Shown here: one piece after another, positions 7,750 through 17,621 of the stretch
Numbering within the stretch: the stretch's first letter is position 1
Layout: each line of letters starts with the position of its first letter
Translations under genes and position numbers: made by a program
NCBI RefSeq assembly: GCF_002979775.1
Contig: NZ_PCPR01000012.1
Coordinates: forward strand, 1-64,000
Source of the DNA: Arthrobacter sp. MYb23
GTDB lineage: Bacteria; Actinomycetota; Actinomycetes; Actinomycetales; Micrococcaceae
Length of the DNA: 64,000 nucleotides
Direction: 5' to 3'
Notes under the pieces: generated by a model
What the model saw: only the letters and a program-made list of their open reading frames with translations
What the model was told of the DNA's origin: nothing
Database searches by the model: none

Positions 7750-8382
7750 TCAGGCCGAAGTCAGCGCCGCCAGAGCCATCTGTTCCAGGATGGGGCGGGC
7801 TGATTTCACGGCGATCTTCCTGCCGTGGTGGCGCACCGAGTGTGGTGTGGAGTTGATCAGACCAAAGGCTGCGTGTGCCCGGACACGTAACCCGGGAACA
7901 TCCGCGTCGGTGTGGATCCGCGCCAGGACGTCCACCCAGGTTTCGACGTAGCCGCGCTGCAGTGACCTGACTTCTGCTTGGTCGGCTTCGCTGAGGCTGC
8001 CAAAGTCCCTGTCCTGGACTCGGATGACGTCAGGATTGCTGAGGGCGAAGTCAACCTGGAACCGGATCAGACCTTTCAGCGCCGACAGGGCGTCTTCCGA
8101 TACCGATACCACCCGCAGTCCGCCATCCAGCAAGTCACGGCTGACGCTGAGGAGAAGTTCGCCGAGGACCGCTTGCTTGCCGGGAAAATGCCGGTAGACG
8201 GCGGGTCCGCTGACGCCTGCCGCTGCTCCCAGATCTTCAAGGGACACGCGGGTGAAGCCGTTCTCGGCAAACAGCCCGGCCGCTGCGGACAACAAAGCCA
8301 GTCTGCGGAGCTCCTTTGCCTGGCCGCGTTGCGTGGCGGCGGTGCGAGTGCCATTGATGCTGGTTTCCTGACCTTCGGCCAC
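7750..8382 (-). CDS. TetR-family regulator of the divergent leucine/acyl-CoA operon
   Basis: Protein of 210 residues from a GTG at 8382, chosen because AAGGAGG lies 5 nt upstream. A longer in-frame start at 8442 would run into the divergent promoter and add an unusual tail. Residues 20-70 hold the TetR helix-turn-helix (VSLEDLGAAAGVSGPAVYRHF); the rest is an alpha-helical ligand domain. It sits head-to-head with the mccB operon, with two matching inverted repeats between them, so it probably represses that operon and itself. A TetR gene (Rv2506) also lies beside the comparable M. tuberculosis operon. The ligand is probably an acyl-CoA; this is inference. Confidence 0.85.
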   Translation of the reverse strand: MAEGQETSINGTRTAATQRGQAKELRRLALLSAAAGLFAENGFTRVSLEDLGAAAGVSGPAVYRHFPGKQAVLGELLLSVSRDLLDGGLRVVSVSEDALSALKGLIRFQVDFALSNPDVIRVQDRDFGSLSEADQAEVRSLQRGYVETWVDVLARIHTDADVPGLRVRAHAAFGLINSTPHSVRHHGRKIAVKSARPILEQMALAALTSA

Positions 8383-8443
8383 GACTTCCTCCTTGCGCCA
8401 GGGCACGCCCGTACCCCTGGTCTCGCCTGTGCTGGACATCACA

Positions 8444-8485
8444 GTTAATAAAGACTAACCTAAATTTCAGTTACGTGGCACTAAC
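8444..8485. promoter_or_regulatory. Paired operators GTTA-N8-TAAC in the tetR-mccB promoter region
   Basis: Two 16-bp sites with the same arms occur at 8444-8459 and 8470-8485, 26 bp apart start to start. Both fit GTTA-N8-TAAC, while their centres differ. They lie 62 bp upstream of the TetR GTG and 21 bp before the mccB ATG, a suitable position for controlling both divergent promoters. Confidence 0.65.
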
Positions 8486-8506
8486 CGAAATGGCCTGTGG
8501 CCGGGA

Positions 8507-10132
8507 ATGGAACAGGGGTCAATGGAGACAATTTCCAGTCTGATGGGAACCGCGGGCAGCACCTTCGAGGCTAACCAAGATGCGCAAGTGGCCTTGGTGG
8601 AGGAACTCAGGGAGCGGCTGGCGACGGCGGCCCTCGGCGGACCGGCAAAGTCGCGGGAGCGGCACATCGCCCGTGGGAAACTCCTTCCGCGTGAACGGAT
8701 CGACCATCTGCTGGATGACGGCAGCCCGTTCCTTGAGATCGCCCCCTTGGCTGCCAACGGCATGTACAACGACGAGTCCCCGGGTGCCGGGGTCATTGCA
8801 GGCATTGGCCTGGTTCATGGACGCCATGTTCTGGTGATCTCCAACGACGCCACCGTCAAGGGCGGCACCTACTATCCCATGACCGTGAAGAAACACCTCC
8901 GGGCTCAGGAAATCGCCCTGGAGAACAAGCTCCCCTGTATCTACCTCGTGGATTCGGGCGGGGCATTCCTGCCCAAGCAGGACGAGGTCTTCCCGGACAA
9001 AGAGCACTTCGGCCGGATCTTCTTCAATCAGGCCAAAATGTCCGCGGCCAAGATCCCGCAGATCGCCTCTGTCATGGGATCGTGCACGGCCGGCGGCGCC
9101 TATGTCCCGGCCATGAGTGATGAGACAGTCATTGTCCGGAATCAGGGCACCATCTTCCTGGGCGGCCCGCCCCTGGTCAAGGCAGCCATTGGCGAGATCG
9201 TCACGGCGGAGGAACTAGGCGGCGGCGACGTCCATTCCAGGATTTCCGGGGTCACGGACCACCTGGCGGAGAACGACCAGCACGCCCTTGAAATTGTCCG
9301 GGACATTGTGGCGACGTTGCCGAAGCCGGCGCAGCCGGTCTGGGACGTGTCCGACGTCGTCCTGCCGCCCGTCGTCGAGCCGTCAGAGATTTACGGTGTG
9401 GTTCCCACGGACGTCAACGCCCAATACGACGTCCGGGAAGTGATTGCCAGGCTGGTTGACGGTTCCGAATTCCACGAGTTCAAGAAGAATTACGGCACCA
9501 CCTTGGTGACGGGATTCGCTCACCTGCACGGCCATCCCGTGGGCATCGTGGCCAACAACGGCGTCCTCTTCAGTGAATCTTCGCTCAAAGGAGCGCACTT
9601 CATTGAGCTCTGCGATCAGCGCGGCATTCCCCTGATCTTCCTGCAAAACCTTTCTGGTTTCATGGTGGGCAAAGACGTCGAGCAAGGCGGCATCGCCAAG
9701 AACGGCGCAAAAATGGTCACCGCGGTGGCCACAGCCCGGGTGCCCAAACTGACAGTCGTCATAGGTGGCTCGTTCGGCGCCGGCAATTACTCCATGTGCG
9801 GGCGGGCGTACTCGCCAAGGTTCCTGTGGATGTGGCCGGCATCCCGCATTTCCGTGATGGGTGGAAACCAGGCCTCCAGCGTCCTGGCTACGGTCAAAAG
9901 GGACCAATACGAGGCGGCAGGACAGGAATGGTCTACCGAGGACGAAGAAGCCTTCAAGGCTCCCATCAGGCAGCAGTACGAGGACCAGGGGAGCCCGTAT
10001 TATTCCACCGCCCGGCTGTGGGACGACGGCATCATTGATCCCGCCGACACACGGCGCGTCCTGGGCATGGCCCTGGACGTCGTCTCCCGCCAACAACTGC
10101 CCGAGACCTCCTTCGGTCTCTTCAGGATGTGA
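8507..10132 (+). CDS. mccB: Methylcrotonyl-CoA carboxylase-type carboxyltransferase (beta) subunit
   Basis: Protein of 541 residues, as usual for acyl-CoA carboxylase beta subunits of the MccB/AccD1 type. It transfers CO2 from carboxybiotin to 3-methylcrotonyl-CoA in leucine breakdown. [20 protein letters not shown] near residue 45 and [15 protein letters not shown] near residue 200 are typical of the family, with glycine-rich acyl-CoA and biotin sites in the two crotonase-fold halves. An ATG at 8522 behind AGGGG is an equally good start. The gene opens a seven-gene operon and overlaps mccA by 4 bp. Substrate assignment rests on operon context. Confidence 0.88.
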   Translation: MEQGSMETISSLMGTAGSTFEANQDAQVALVEELRERLATAALGGPAKSRERHIARGKLLPRERIDHLLDDGSPFLEIAPLAANGMYNDESPGAGVIAGIGLVHGRHVLVISNDATVKGGTYYPMTVKKHLRAQEIALENKLPCIYLVDSGGAFLPKQDEVFPDKEHFGRIFFNQAKMSAAKIPQIASVMGSCTAGGAYVPAMSDETVIVRNQGTIFLGGPPLVKAAIGEIVTAEELGGGDVHSRISGVTDHLAENDQHALEIVRDIVATLPKPAQPVWDVSDVVLPPVVEPSEIYGVVPTDVNAQYDVREVIARLVDGSEFHEFKKNYGTTLVTGFAHLHGHPVGIVANNGVLFSESSLKGAHFIELCDQRGIPLIFLQNLSGFMVGKDVEQGGIAKNGAKMVTAVATARVPKLTVVIGGSFGAGNYSMCGRAYSPRFLWMWPASRISVMGGNQASSVLATVKRDQYEAAGQEWSTEDEEAFKAPIRQQYEDQGSPYYSTARLWDDGIIDPADTRRVLGMALDVVSRQQLPETSFGLFRM

Positions 10133-12318
10133 CCATGACCTTGCCAACTACAACCACCGTCCAGGCAAGCCCGGTGGTGGAAGCCCGAACCTTCAAGGCC
10201 GTCCTCGTTGCCAACCGTGGCGAGATTGCCTGCCGCGTCATCCGGACCCTGAAGGAGATGGGCATCCGCTCAATCGCCGTGTACTCGGATGCCGACAAGA
10301 ATGCCAAGCATGTGGCCCTCGCCGATACCGCCGTCGCCATCGGTGGCAAGGCACCCGCGGAGAGCTACCTGAAGATCGACGCCATCATCGACGCATGCCG
10401 CCGAAGCGGCGCGGAAGCAGTCCACCCGGGCTATGGCTTCCTGTCCGAGAATGTGGAGTTCGCCAAGGCACTGGACGCGGCGGGCATCACCTTCATTGGG
10501 CCCGGAATTGGCGCCATAGAAGTCATGGGCGACAAAATCCGCTCCAAGAATCACGTGATGGCCTACGACGTCCCCTGCGTTCCGGGAATCGCGCAAGCAG
10601 GCCTCAGCGACCGGGACCTGATCCAGGCCGCACCGGGTGTCGGTTTCCCTTTGCTGATCAAGCCGTCCGCAGGTGGTGGTGGTAAAGGTATGCACGTGGT
10701 CGAGAGGCCGGAGGATATGGCCTCCACACTCGTCACAGCCAGGCGCGTCGCAGCGTCTGCTTTTGGCGACGACACCCTTTTCCTTGAGCGGCTCATCCGC
10801 GCCCCCCGCCACATCGAGGTTCAGGTCCTGGCGGACAACCACGGCAACGTGATCCACCTCGGCGAGCGCGAGTGTTCTCTCCAGCGGCGCCACCAGAAGG
10901 TGATCGAAGAAGCTCCGTCCGCCCTTTTCGAAACACTGCCCAACGGGGCGGAGGAGCGGGCCCGGATTGGCGAGGCTGCCTGCAACGCGGCGCGTTCGGT
11001 TAATTACAGTGGCGCGGGAACCGTGGAATTCCTGGTCTCTGACGAACACCCTGACGAGTTCTTCTTCATGGAGATGAATACCCGGCTTCAGGTGGAGCAC
11101 CCTGTCACGGAAATGGTCACGGGCATCGACCTCGTTGAATGGCAGGTGCGGATCGCCGCCGGTGAGGTTCTCACCGTGGCGCAGTCCGACGTCGTACTTA
11201 GAGGCCACGCCGTGGAGGCGCGTGTCTACGCCGAGGTGCCCGAGCGGAATTTCATGCCGTCCATGGGGCGGATCGTGGCGCTGGCTGAGCGGGGCGCACC
11301 CGATGCAGCCGTTTCGGGGCAGCAACCTGAGGGCTCGGAAGTGCGGATCGATTCGGCCATGCGCGAGAACTTGGAGATCACGGGAGACTACGACCCCATG
11401 CTTGCCAAGGTCATCGCGTGGGGTGAGGACCGGGCTTCGGCGCTGAATAAGCTCGACGCTGCCCTGGGCCGCTACACGCTGCTCGGCGTGGACACGAATG
11501 TGGAGTACCTGCGGTTGTTGATCAACGATCCCGAGGTCGCCGCCGGGCATCTCGATACGGGGCTGATCGAGCGCAGGCTGCCGTCCATGACGTTCCGGCA
11601 TGTTGGTTCTGCTGAGTTGATTGCCGCCGCCCTCACCCTCTGGCTTGATCGCACAGGTTCGGCGATGGCCGGCCACGCGTGGAAGACCGCCGACTCCTGG
11701 CGTGCCGGCGGACGCGGCGCGTGGACGGCCACCTTTGGTATTCCTGGCGCGGGAATCGCCACGGTGTCACTTACCGAGGAGAACGGCACCGTCAGGGCAA
11801 GCGTCGACGGCGGGACTCCGGTCAACGTCAGGGTGGCAGATCGCGGTGACAACAGGATCGTGGTGGAGTTCGACGACGGCCCGGTCACCTTCGCGGTTGC
11901 CGCGGCGCCGCGTAGCAACAGCGTCCACGAACTCTATGTGGGCAACGACGGCTGGTCCTGCGGGCTTGAGGTCCTGAACCGGGCCGAGCGCCTGCGACGG
12001 ATGCTCGCCGGGATCCAACGCGACGAGGGGGCGGCGGACCCGGAGGTGCGTTCACCGATGCCCGGAACGGTGGTCTCCGTTTCCGTAGCCGACGGAGACA
12101 CCGTGGAGGAAGGGCAGGCGCTCCTTGCTGTGGAGGCCATGAAGATGGAGCACCAACTGGTGGCGTCGGTTGCGGGAACCGTTCATCTCACCAGCAAACC
12201 GGGCGATCTCGTCAAAGCCGACCAGGTGCTCGCCACCATTCACGTAGACACAGACAGCACCAATACCGACAGCACCAGCACAGACAGCACCAGCACAGAC
12301 GAGGAAGTCCAGCCATGA
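10129..12318 (+). CDS. mccA: Methylcrotonyl-CoA carboxylase-type biotin carboxylase/biotin carrier (alpha) subunit
   Basis: Protein of 729 residues. The biotin carboxylase domain covers about 15-465 ([14 protein letters not shown]-grasp loop [25 protein letters not shown]). A linker follows, then the biotinyl domain with AVEAMKMEH, where Lys672 is the biotinylation site. The GTG start at 10129 overlaps the mccB stop; an ATG at 10135 is an alternative. After the biotinyl domain there is a Ser/Thr/Asp tail built from a 15-bp tandem repeat, not expected in this family. With MccB it carboxylates 3-methylcrotonyl-CoA to 3-methylglutaconyl-CoA. Confidence 0.9.
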   Translation: MTMTLPTTTTVQASPVVEARTFKAVLVANRGEIACRVIRTLKEMGIRSIAVYSDADKNAKHVALADTAVAIGGKAPAESYLKIDAIIDACRRSGAEAVHPGYGFLSENVEFAKALDAAGITFIGPGIGAIEVMGDKIRSKNHVMAYDVPCVPGIAQAGLSDRDLIQAAPGVGFPLLIKPSAGGGGKGMHVVERPEDMASTLVTARRVAASAFGDDTLFLERLIRAPRHIEVQVLADNHGNVIHLGERECSLQRRHQKVIEEAPSALFETLPNGAEERARIGEAACNAARSVNYSGAGTVEFLVSDEHPDEFFFMEMNTRLQVEHPVTEMVTGIDLVEWQVRIAAGEVLTVAQSDVVLRGHAVEARVYAEVPERNFMPSMGRIVALAERGAPDAAVSGQQPEGSEVRIDSAMRENLEITGDYDPMLAKVIAWGEDRASALNKLDAALGRYTLLGVDTNVEYLRLLINDPEVAAGHLDTGLIERRLPSMTFRHVGSAELIAAALTLWLDRTGSAMAGHAWKTADSWRAGGRGAWTATFGIPGAGIATVSLTEENGTVRASVDGGTPVNVRVADRGDNRIVVEFDDGPVTFAVAAAPRSNSVHELYVGNDGWSCGLEVLNRAERLRRMLAGIQRDEGAADPEVRSPMPGTVVSVSVADGDTVEEGQALLAVEAMKMEHQLVASVAGTVHLTSKPGDLVKADQVLATIHVDTDSTNTDSTSTDSTSTDEEVQP
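12253..12297 (+). repeat. 15-bp tandem repeat at the mccA 3' end
   Basis: Three 15-bp units (12253-12267, 12268-12282, 12283-12297) encode [10 protein letters not shown] and DSTST. The last two are identical at the DNA level. The array ends just before the junction with the next gene. Confidence 0.9.
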
Positions 12319-13478
12319 GCACGTTTGAACTGAATGAGGAGTATCAGGACCTGAGCGACTCCGTCCGCGAGTTCGCTGACGAAGTGGTGGCACCCGTCTC
12401 CGCCAAGCACGACGAAGAGCACAGTTTTCCCTACGAGGTTGTGAAGCAGATGGGGGAGATGGGCTTGTTCGGCCTGCCGTTCCCCGAAGAGTTTGGTGGC
12501 ATGGGCGGGGACTACTTTGCTCTTGCTTTGGCCTTGGAACAGCTCGGGCGAGTGGACCAGTCGGTGGCCATCACGCTGGAAGCGGGGGTGTCCCTCGGTG
12601 CGATGCCCGTATACCGCTTCGGAACGGATGCGCAGAAAGAGGAGTGGCTGCCGCAGCTGGCGTCCGGGCGGTCCTTAGCTGGTTTCGGCCTGACGGAGCG
12701 CGAGGCAGGTTCAGATGCGGGCGGCACCAAGTCCAACGCGCATCTGGATAACGGCGAATGGGTGATCAACGGCAACAAGGAGTTCATCACTAACTCAGGT
12801 ACGGACATCACCACCCTGGTGACGGTCACGGCCGTGACGGGCCAGAAGGAAAACGCGGACGGCAGCACCAAAAAGGAGATCTCCACCATCCTGGTGCCTA
12901 CTGACACGCCCGGGTTCACCGCGGAAAAGCCGTACAACAAGGTGGGATGGAACGCCTCGGATACCCACCCGCTCACCCTGGACAATGTCCGCGTTCCTGA
13001 AGCAAACCTCCTGGGGGAGCGCGGCCGTGGTTATGCGAACTTCCTCTCCATTTTGGACGAGGGACGCATCGCCATCGCTGCACTGGCCACGGGCGCAGCT
13101 CAAGGGTGCGTGGACTTGTCCGTGAAATACGCCAAGGAACGCAGCGCGTTCGGGCAGAACATCGGCAAGTACCAAGCCATCCAGTTCAAGATCGCACGGA
13201 TGCAGGCAAGGGCCCACACTGCCCGCCTGGCCTACTACGACGCTGCGTCCAGGATGCTGGCAGGCAAGCCGTTCAAGACCGAAGCGGCCATCGCTAAGAT
13301 GGTCGCAGGCGAGGCAGCCATGGACAACGCGCGGGACGCCACCCAGGTGTTCGGCGGCTATGGCTTCATCAACGAATTCACGGTGGCACGCCACTACCGT
13401 GACTCCAAGATCCTTGAAATCGGGGAGGGCACCACGGAGGTGCAGTTGATGCTCATCGCCCGCGAGCTGGGTCTGTAA
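12315..13478 (+). CDS. Acyl-CoA dehydrogenase (branched-chain type, FadE19-like)
   Basis: Flavoenzyme of 387 residues that oxidises an acyl-CoA to its 2-enoyl-CoA, probably isovaleryl-CoA or another branched acyl-Co[15 protein letters not shown] near residue 123 is the first family signature. The C-terminus reads [20 protein letters not shown], so a glutamate occupies the catalytic-base position used by medium- and short-chain enzymes; isovaleryl-CoA dehydrogenases usually have Gly or Ala there and take their base from another helix. The ATG overlaps the mccA stop (ATGA). The M. tuberculosis counterpart by position is FadE19. Confidence 0.88.
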   Translation: MSTFELNEEYQDLSDSVREFADEVVAPVSAKHDEEHSFPYEVVKQMGEMGLFGLPFPEEFGGMGGDYFALALALEQLGRVDQSVAITLEAGVSLGAMPVYRFGTDAQKEEWLPQLASGRSLAGFGLTEREAGSDAGGTKSNAHLDNGEWVINGNKEFITNSGTDITTLVTVTAVTGQKENADGSTKKEISTILVPTDTPGFTAEKPYNKVGWNASDTHPLTLDNVRVPEANLLGERGRGYANFLSILDEGRIAIAALATGAAQGCVDLSVKYAKERSAFGQNIGKYQAIQFKIARMQARAHTARLAYYDAASRMLAGKPFKTEAAIAKMVAGEAAMDNARDATQVFGGYGFINEFTVARHYRDSKILEIGEGTTEVQLMLIARELGL

Positions 13479-13498
13479 CCGTAGGGGAAGGATCAAGG

Positions 13499-14302
13499 AT
13501 GATTGACAAGGTTGTTGCCAGCGCCGCGGAAGCGGTGAAGGACATCCCGGACGGTGCCTCATTGGCCGTAGGAGGTTTTGGTTTATGCGGCATCCCTGTT
13601 TCGCTGATCGATGCCCTCTACCAGCAAGGCACCACAGATCTTGAGACGGTCAGCAACAACTGCGGCGTGGACGGCTGGGGCCTTGGCATTCTCCTCAAGG
13701 ATGGTCGTATCCGGCGGACCATCAGCTCGTACGTCGGCGAGAACAAGGAGTTCGCCCGGCAGTACCTTTCGGGGGAGCTGGAAGTAGTCCTCACCCCGCA
13801 GGGCACCTTGGCCGAGAAGCTCCGCGCCGGAGGTGCCGGTATCCCGGCCTTCTACACCAAAGCCGGTGTGGGTACTCAAGTGTCCGAGGGCGGACTTCCG
13901 CAAAAGTACGACGCCGACGGCAACGTTGCGATCGCTTCCTCCCCCAAGGAGGTTCGCGCTTTCAACGATGCGGACTATGTGCTGGAAGAGTCCCTGACAC
14001 CTGATTTCGGCTTGGTCCACGCCTGGAAGGGTGACAGGCACGGCAATCTGGTTTTCCATGCGACGGCGATGAACTTCAACCCGCTCTGCGCAATGGCGGC
14101 CCGGACCACCATTGCCGAAGTCGAGGAGTTGGTGGAACCCGGCGAGCTGGACCCTGAGCATATCCACACGCCGGGGATCTTCGTTCAAAGGGTGGTGGTG
14201 GCAACGTCCAGCGAGAAGCGGATAGAGAAGCGGACCGTGGCCCTGACCCCCAATACTGAGCCAGGCCAGACAGGAACAGGCCAGACAGGAGCGGAACGAT
14301 GA
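13499..14302 (+). CDS. scoA: 3-oxoacid CoA-transferase, alpha subunit
   Basis: Subunit of 267 residues of a succinyl-CoA:3-ketoacid-type CoA-transferase. The N-terminal [13 protein letters not shown] is the glycine-rich CoA-transferase family I signature, and the body has the expected alpha/beta fold with [16 protein letters not shown] near 117. GGGGAAGG-like ribosome-binding sequence lies between the previous stop and the ATG. The acyl acceptor may be acetoacetate, the end product of leucine breakdown, or itaconate as in the M. tuberculosis system. The last residues ([13 protein letters not shown]) come from a 15-bp tandem duplication. Confidence 0.9.
   Translation: MIDKVVASAAEAVKDIPDGASLAVGGFGLCGIPVSLIDALYQQGTTDLETVSNNCGVDGWGLGILLKDGRIRRTISSYVGENKEFARQYLSGELEVVLTPQGTLAEKLRAGGAGIPAFYTKAGVGTQVSEGGLPQKYDADGNVAIASSPKEVRAFNDADYVLEESLTPDFGLVHAWKGDRHGNLVFHATAMNFNPLCAMAARTTIAEVEELVEPGELDPEHIHTPGIFVQRVVVATSSEKRIEKRTVALTPNTEPGQTGTGQTGAER
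14262..14291 (+). repeat. 15-bp tandem repeat at the scoA 3' end
   Basis: Two copies of a CAGGCCAGACAGGA unit at 14262-14276 and 14277-14291 differ only in the last base. They extend the C-terminus just before the ATGA junction with scoB. Confidence 0.85.
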
Positions 14303-15051
14303 CCGACAACACGTACCAGGACATCCCGCCCCGCCCCGAAGCCGTCCGGCACGAGTACCGCCGCGCCGACGTCGAACATCACGACGCCAAAGGCTGGACC
14401 CGCAACGAACTTGCCGCCCGTGTTGCGCAGGAGCTGAGCAACGGGCAGTACGTGAACTTTGGCATCGGTATGCCCACGTTGATCCCCAACTACATTCCCA
14501 ACGGCGTGGAGGTCATCCTTCACTCGGAGAACGGAATCCTCGGCGTTGGTCCTTATCCGGCTGAGGACAAGATTGATCCGGACCTCATCAATGCGGGCAA
14601 GGAAACGGTCACCACCAATGCCGGGGCCGCGTTCTTTGATTCGGCGGCGTCCTTCGGCATGATCCGCGGCGGGCACGTGGACGTAGCCGTTTTGGGTGCC
14701 ATGGAGGTGGCTGTGAACGGTGATCTGGCCAACTGGATGATTCCCGGCAAGATGGTCAAAGGGATGGGTGGCGCCATGGACCTCGTGTTTGGTGCCAAGA
14801 GAGTCATTGTCATGATGGAACATGTGGACCGCAACGGCAGGCCTAAGATCGTGCAGGACTGCACGCTCCCGCTCACCGGAAGAGGGTGCGTGGACCGTAT
14901 CATCACGGACCTCGCGGTGATCGACGTCGTCAAGGATGATGGCGAACCGCGGTTGGTCCTCCGCGAACTGGCCCCCAACGTCACCCTCGACGACGTTGTG
15001 GCGGCCACGGGCGCGGACCTGTTCGAAGAAGACCAGGAACTGACCGTATGA
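14299..15051 (+). CDS. scoB: 3-oxoacid CoA-transferase, beta subunit
   Basis: Subunit of 250 residues; the ATG overlaps the scoA stop (ATGA), fitting equimolar synthesis. It carries the active-site glutamate in SENGILGVG (Glu77), which forms the enzyme-CoA thioester, and [14 protein letters not shown], another conserved block. The first 35 or so residues form a polar extension absent from many homologues. With ScoA it moves CoA between succinyl-CoA and a carboxylate. In M. tuberculosis the equivalent gene product (Rv2503c) has been linked to itaconate activation, so a dual role is plausible. Confidence 0.9.
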   Translation: MTDNTYQDIPPRPEAVRHEYRRADVEHHDAKGWTRNELAARVAQELSNGQYVNFGIGMPTLIPNYIPNGVEVILHSENGILGVGPYPAEDKIDPDLINAGKETVTTNAGAAFFDSAASFGMIRGGHVDVAVLGAMEVAVNGDLANWMIPGKMVKGMGGAMDLVFGAKRVIVMMEHVDRNGRPKIVQDCTLPLTGRGCVDRIITDLAVIDVVKDDGEPRLVLRELAPNVTLDDVVAATGADLFEEDQELTV

Positions 15052-15533
15052 CCCGGGTTGTGGAGCAGCGCGGACTCTATTTCGATGAGCTCGAAGAGGG
15101 CGTGATTTACGCGCACAAGCCTGGCCGCACCGTCACCGAGACGGATAATGTCCTCTTCACCACCATGACCATGAACACCCAGGCGCTGCATTTGGACGCG
15201 GCCTGGAGTTCCGGGCAGCCGTTCGGGCAGCGGCTCATGAATTCAATGTTTACCTTGTCCACCATGGTGGGGCAGTCGGTGACGCAGTTGACGCAGGGCA
15301 CCATCATCGCGCAGTTGGGTCTGACGGATGTCACGTTTCCGCACCCGCTCTATCACGGCGATACCCTGTACACGGAAACAGTGATCACGGGTAAACGGCT
15401 GTCGTCTTCGCGGCCCGGCCAAGGCGTGGTGACCATGCAGCACACCGGCCACAACCAGGACGGAAAAGTGGTGGCCTTGGCAACCCGGACCTGCCTGATG
15501 TGGACCAAGGAAGCGCACGCCGCGCAATCCTGA
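15048..15533 (+). CDS. MaoC-family (R)-specific enoyl-CoA hydratase, candidate itaconyl-CoA hydratase
   Basis: Single hot-dog-fold protein of 161 residues. [11 protein letters not shown] opens the domain as in MaoC hydratases, and the segment NTQALHLD provides the family Asp/His catalytic pair. The ATG overlaps the scoB stop. In M. tuberculosis the positional counterpart Rv2499c hydrates itaconyl-CoA to citramalyl-CoA. Hydration of 3-methylglutaconyl-CoA to HMG-CoA would be the leucine-pathway equivalent; no crotonase-type hydratase for that step is seen here. Which substrate dominates cannot be told from sequence. Confidence 0.83.
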   Translation: MTRVVEQRGLYFDELEEGVIYAHKPGRTVTETDNVLFTTMTMNTQALHLDAAWSSGQPFGQRLMNSMFTLSTMVGQSVTQLTQGTIIAQLGLTDVTFPHPLYHGDTLYTETVITGKRLSSSRPGQGVVTMQHTGHNQDGKVVALATRTCLMWTKEAHAAQS

Positions 15534-15580
15534 CCCACCCTTTCCATGACTTCGCAGGGCACCCAGCAGCAAGGACTTTC

Positions 15581-16432
15581 ATGCTTTCTTCAGACGCAAC
15601 TCCGTTCACCATGGGCCCGGCTCTCCTTTTCTGCCCTGCAGACCGGCCGGAGCGTTTCGGAAAGGCAGCGGATCGTTCCGATGCCGTCATCCTGGACCTT
15701 GAAGATGCAGTAGCTCCTGCGGACAAGCCGGCGGCCCGCGAGGCAATTCTCCAGCAGTTGGGTAAAGGCGGCCTTGACCCAAAGCGCACCATTGTCCGGG
15801 TCAGTCCCGTGGGGACGCCGGAGTTCGAGCTCGATCTCCAGACTTTGGCCAAGACGCCCTACCGTACGGTCATGCTGGCCAAGGCGGAGGGTGCTGAGCA
15901 ACTCAGGTCTCTTGAGGGGTATCAGGTCATCGCGCTGTGCGAAACCGCCGCGGGCATCGTTAATTCCTCAGCCATCGCCGCCGAGCCGAACGTGGTGGGG
16001 CTCATGTGGGGTGCCGAGGACCTCCTGGCTTCCCTCGGTGGCCTTTCCAGCAGGCACGACGACGGCGGTTACCGGGCTGTCGCGCTTCACTCACGCTCCG
16101 CTGTTCTGCTCGCCGCCAAAGCCGCAGGCAAGGAAGCAATCGACTCCGTGTACGTGAACATCCCGGATCTCGAAGGTTTGGCGGCTGAGTCGCAGGACGC
16201 AGTGGCCAGTGGCTTCGGAGCAAAAGCCTGCATCCATCCAAACCAAGTAGCTGTAGTACGGGCGGCCTACGCGCCCACCGACGAAGCCGTAGCCCAAGCC
16301 ACTGAACTCCTGGAAGCGGCCGCATCTGCAGGTACAGGAGTGTTCCAGTTCAAGGGCAAGATGATCGACGGCCCTATCCTCAAGCACGCCGAAGCGACCC
16401 TTCGCCGGGCCGGGCGGCACGTCTCACAGTAG
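15581..16432 (+). CDS. HpcH/HpaI-family CitE-like lyase (HMG-CoA/citramalyl-CoA lyase candidate)
   Basis: TIM-barrel protein of 283 residues. The ATG at 15581 follows AAGGA with 5-nt spacing; an upstream in-frame ATG at 15500 lies inside the MaoC gene and is unlikely. Family motifs are ALLFCPADRPERF, VILDLEDAVAPADK (acidic metal-binding region), WGAEDLLASLGG and the C-terminal GAKACIHPNQVAVV. CitE-like enzymes cleave beta-hydroxyacyl-CoAs. The M. tuberculosis relative Rv2498c was reported to act on both (R)-HMG-CoA and citramalyl-CoA, joining leucine and itaconate breakdown. The same function here is inferred from identical operon content. Confidence 0.85.
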   Translation: MLSSDATPFTMGPALLFCPADRPERFGKAADRSDAVILDLEDAVAPADKPAAREAILQQLGKGGLDPKRTIVRVSPVGTPEFELDLQTLAKTPYRTVMLAKAEGAEQLRSLEGYQVIALCETAAGIVNSSAIAAEPNVVGLMWGAEDLLASLGGLSSRHDDGGYRAVALHSRSAVLLAAKAAGKEAIDSVYVNIPDLEGLAAESQDAVASGFGAKACIHPNQVAVVRAAYAPTDEAVAQATELLEAAASAGTGVFQFKGKMIDGPILKHAEATLRRAGRHVSQ

Positions 16433-16449
16433 GGCACCCCGCGAGTTGA

Positions 16450-16490
16450 CAGTTAATGCCCATGTTTCCGCGAAACATGGGCATTAACTG
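16450..16490. terminator. Long perfect hairpin between convergent operons
   Basis: A 19-bp perfect stem with a CGC loop starts 17 bp after the CitE-like stop and ends 24 bp before the stop of the convergent dehydrogenase gene. It is placed to end transcription from both sides, although no clear U-run follows. Its core CAGTTAATGCCC nearly matches the stem at 47353-47399. Confidence 0.65.
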
Positions 16491-16514
16491 CAGTCTCGGC
16501 GGGCGGTCAGAGCG

Positions 16515-17621
16515 CTAGACCAGCGCCTTGTGCTCCACCAGCTCCGTCAGCTCAACCACAGCAGGCCGCGGGGCCGTGCTCTTGATGGCCACCGCCTGAC
16601 CGCTCTTGGCCGATTCCAGCACCGATTCCATAACGTCCAAAGCGTGGAACGCCAACTGGCCGCCCGCCCGGGGTTCCTGCCCGGCAGGGGTCGCGGCGAG
16701 GTCCGCAATGCCAAAGCCCCGGCCCGAGTTCACGTAGCCTGCGGAGACGGGGAGTGTTTCCCAATCGTCGGCGCCCAGCGCGAACAGTTGCACATCGCCG
16801 TCGAAATGATTGGGGTCCGGCACGATCAGCGAACCCGTTTCACCGTGGATCTCGATGTTGGAGCTCTTGGTCTTGACGGCGTCGAAGCTCATGAACAGCG
16901 TCGACAACGCCCCGGATGCATGCACCAGGACGCCGGTGACGTGCGAGTCGATGTCTACCGGAACCACCTGTCCCTGACGCGGACCCGAACCAATGGTGCG
17001 CTCGCCGCGGGTGTGGCTTGCAGCGCCTATCACCGAAACCACGGGCCCCAGCAGGGTTACCAGTGCCGAGACGTAGTACGGGCCCATGTCCAGCAGGGGT
17101 CCGCCGCCGGGCTGGTAGTAGAAGTCGGGGTTCGGGTGCCAGCGCTCATGACCCGGCGTTGCCATGGTGGCGGTTGCCGATATCGGCGCGCCGATCAGGC
17201 CGTCGTCGATGGCCTTCCGGGCCGTCTGGATGCCGGTGCCCAACACGGTGTCCGGTGCGCAGCCCACGGTAACTCCCGCCGCAAAAGCCGCATCCAGCAC
17301 TTGCTGTGCTTCGGCCGTGGTGGCAGCCAGCGGCTTTTCACCGTAGACGGACTTTCCGGCCGCGATGGCCTTCAGCGCAATGTCAGCGTGGGCGGCAGGG
17401 ATGGTGAGGTTCAGGACGAGGTCCACATCCTCGGCGGCCAGGAGTTCGTCCACGCTCAGTGCCCGAACACCGTCGTACGAGTCGGCTACTGCCTGCGCCC
17501 GCGCCGGATCGAGGTCCGCGACTGCCACGAGGTTGATGGAATCCAGCTGGCGGAAGTTAGCCAGGTACTGGGCAATGATGGCTCCACAGCCGATGACTCC
17601 TACATTTAGCGGCTTGCCCAC
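16515..17621 (-). CDS. Gfo/Idh/MocA-family oxidoreductase (second of two)
   Basis: NAD(P)-dependent sugar or cyclitol dehydrogenase of 368 residues. The Rossmann fold opens with VGVIGCGAI, and EKPLAATTAEAQ near residue 95 is the family EKP motif at the cofactor/substrate interface. The C-terminal half is the alpha/beta substrate domain, with GGGPLLDMGPYYVSALVTLLG containing the Asp and Tyr common in this family. It is the last gene of the minus-strand carbohydrate operon and starts 16 bp inside the ThuA-like gene. Having two such dehydrogenases in one operon suggests successive or opposing oxidations of a sugar. Confidence 0.88.
   Translation of the reverse strand: MGKPLNVGVIGCGAIIAQYLANFRQLDSINLVAVADLDPARAQAVADSYDGVRALSVDELLAAEDVDLVLNLTIPAAHADIALKAIAAGKSVYGEKPLAATTAEAQQVLDAAFAAGVTVGCAPDTVLGTGIQTARKAIDDGLIGAPISATATMATPGHERWHPNPDFYYQPGGGPLLDMGPYYVSALVTLLGPVVSVIGAASHTRGERTIGSGPRQGQVVPVDIDSHVTGVLVHASGALSTLFMSFDAVKTKSSNIEIHGETGSLIVPDPNHFDGDVQLFALGADDWETLPVSAGYVNSGRGFGIADLAATPAGQEPRAGGQLAFHALDVMESVLESAKSGQAVAIKSTAPRPAVVELTELVEHKALV

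Noticed and set aside
10270..11676. 468-residue minus-strand ORF opposite mccA
   Set aside because: The plus-strand frame encodes the biotin carboxylase domain with its ATP-grasp motifs; the opposite frame has none.
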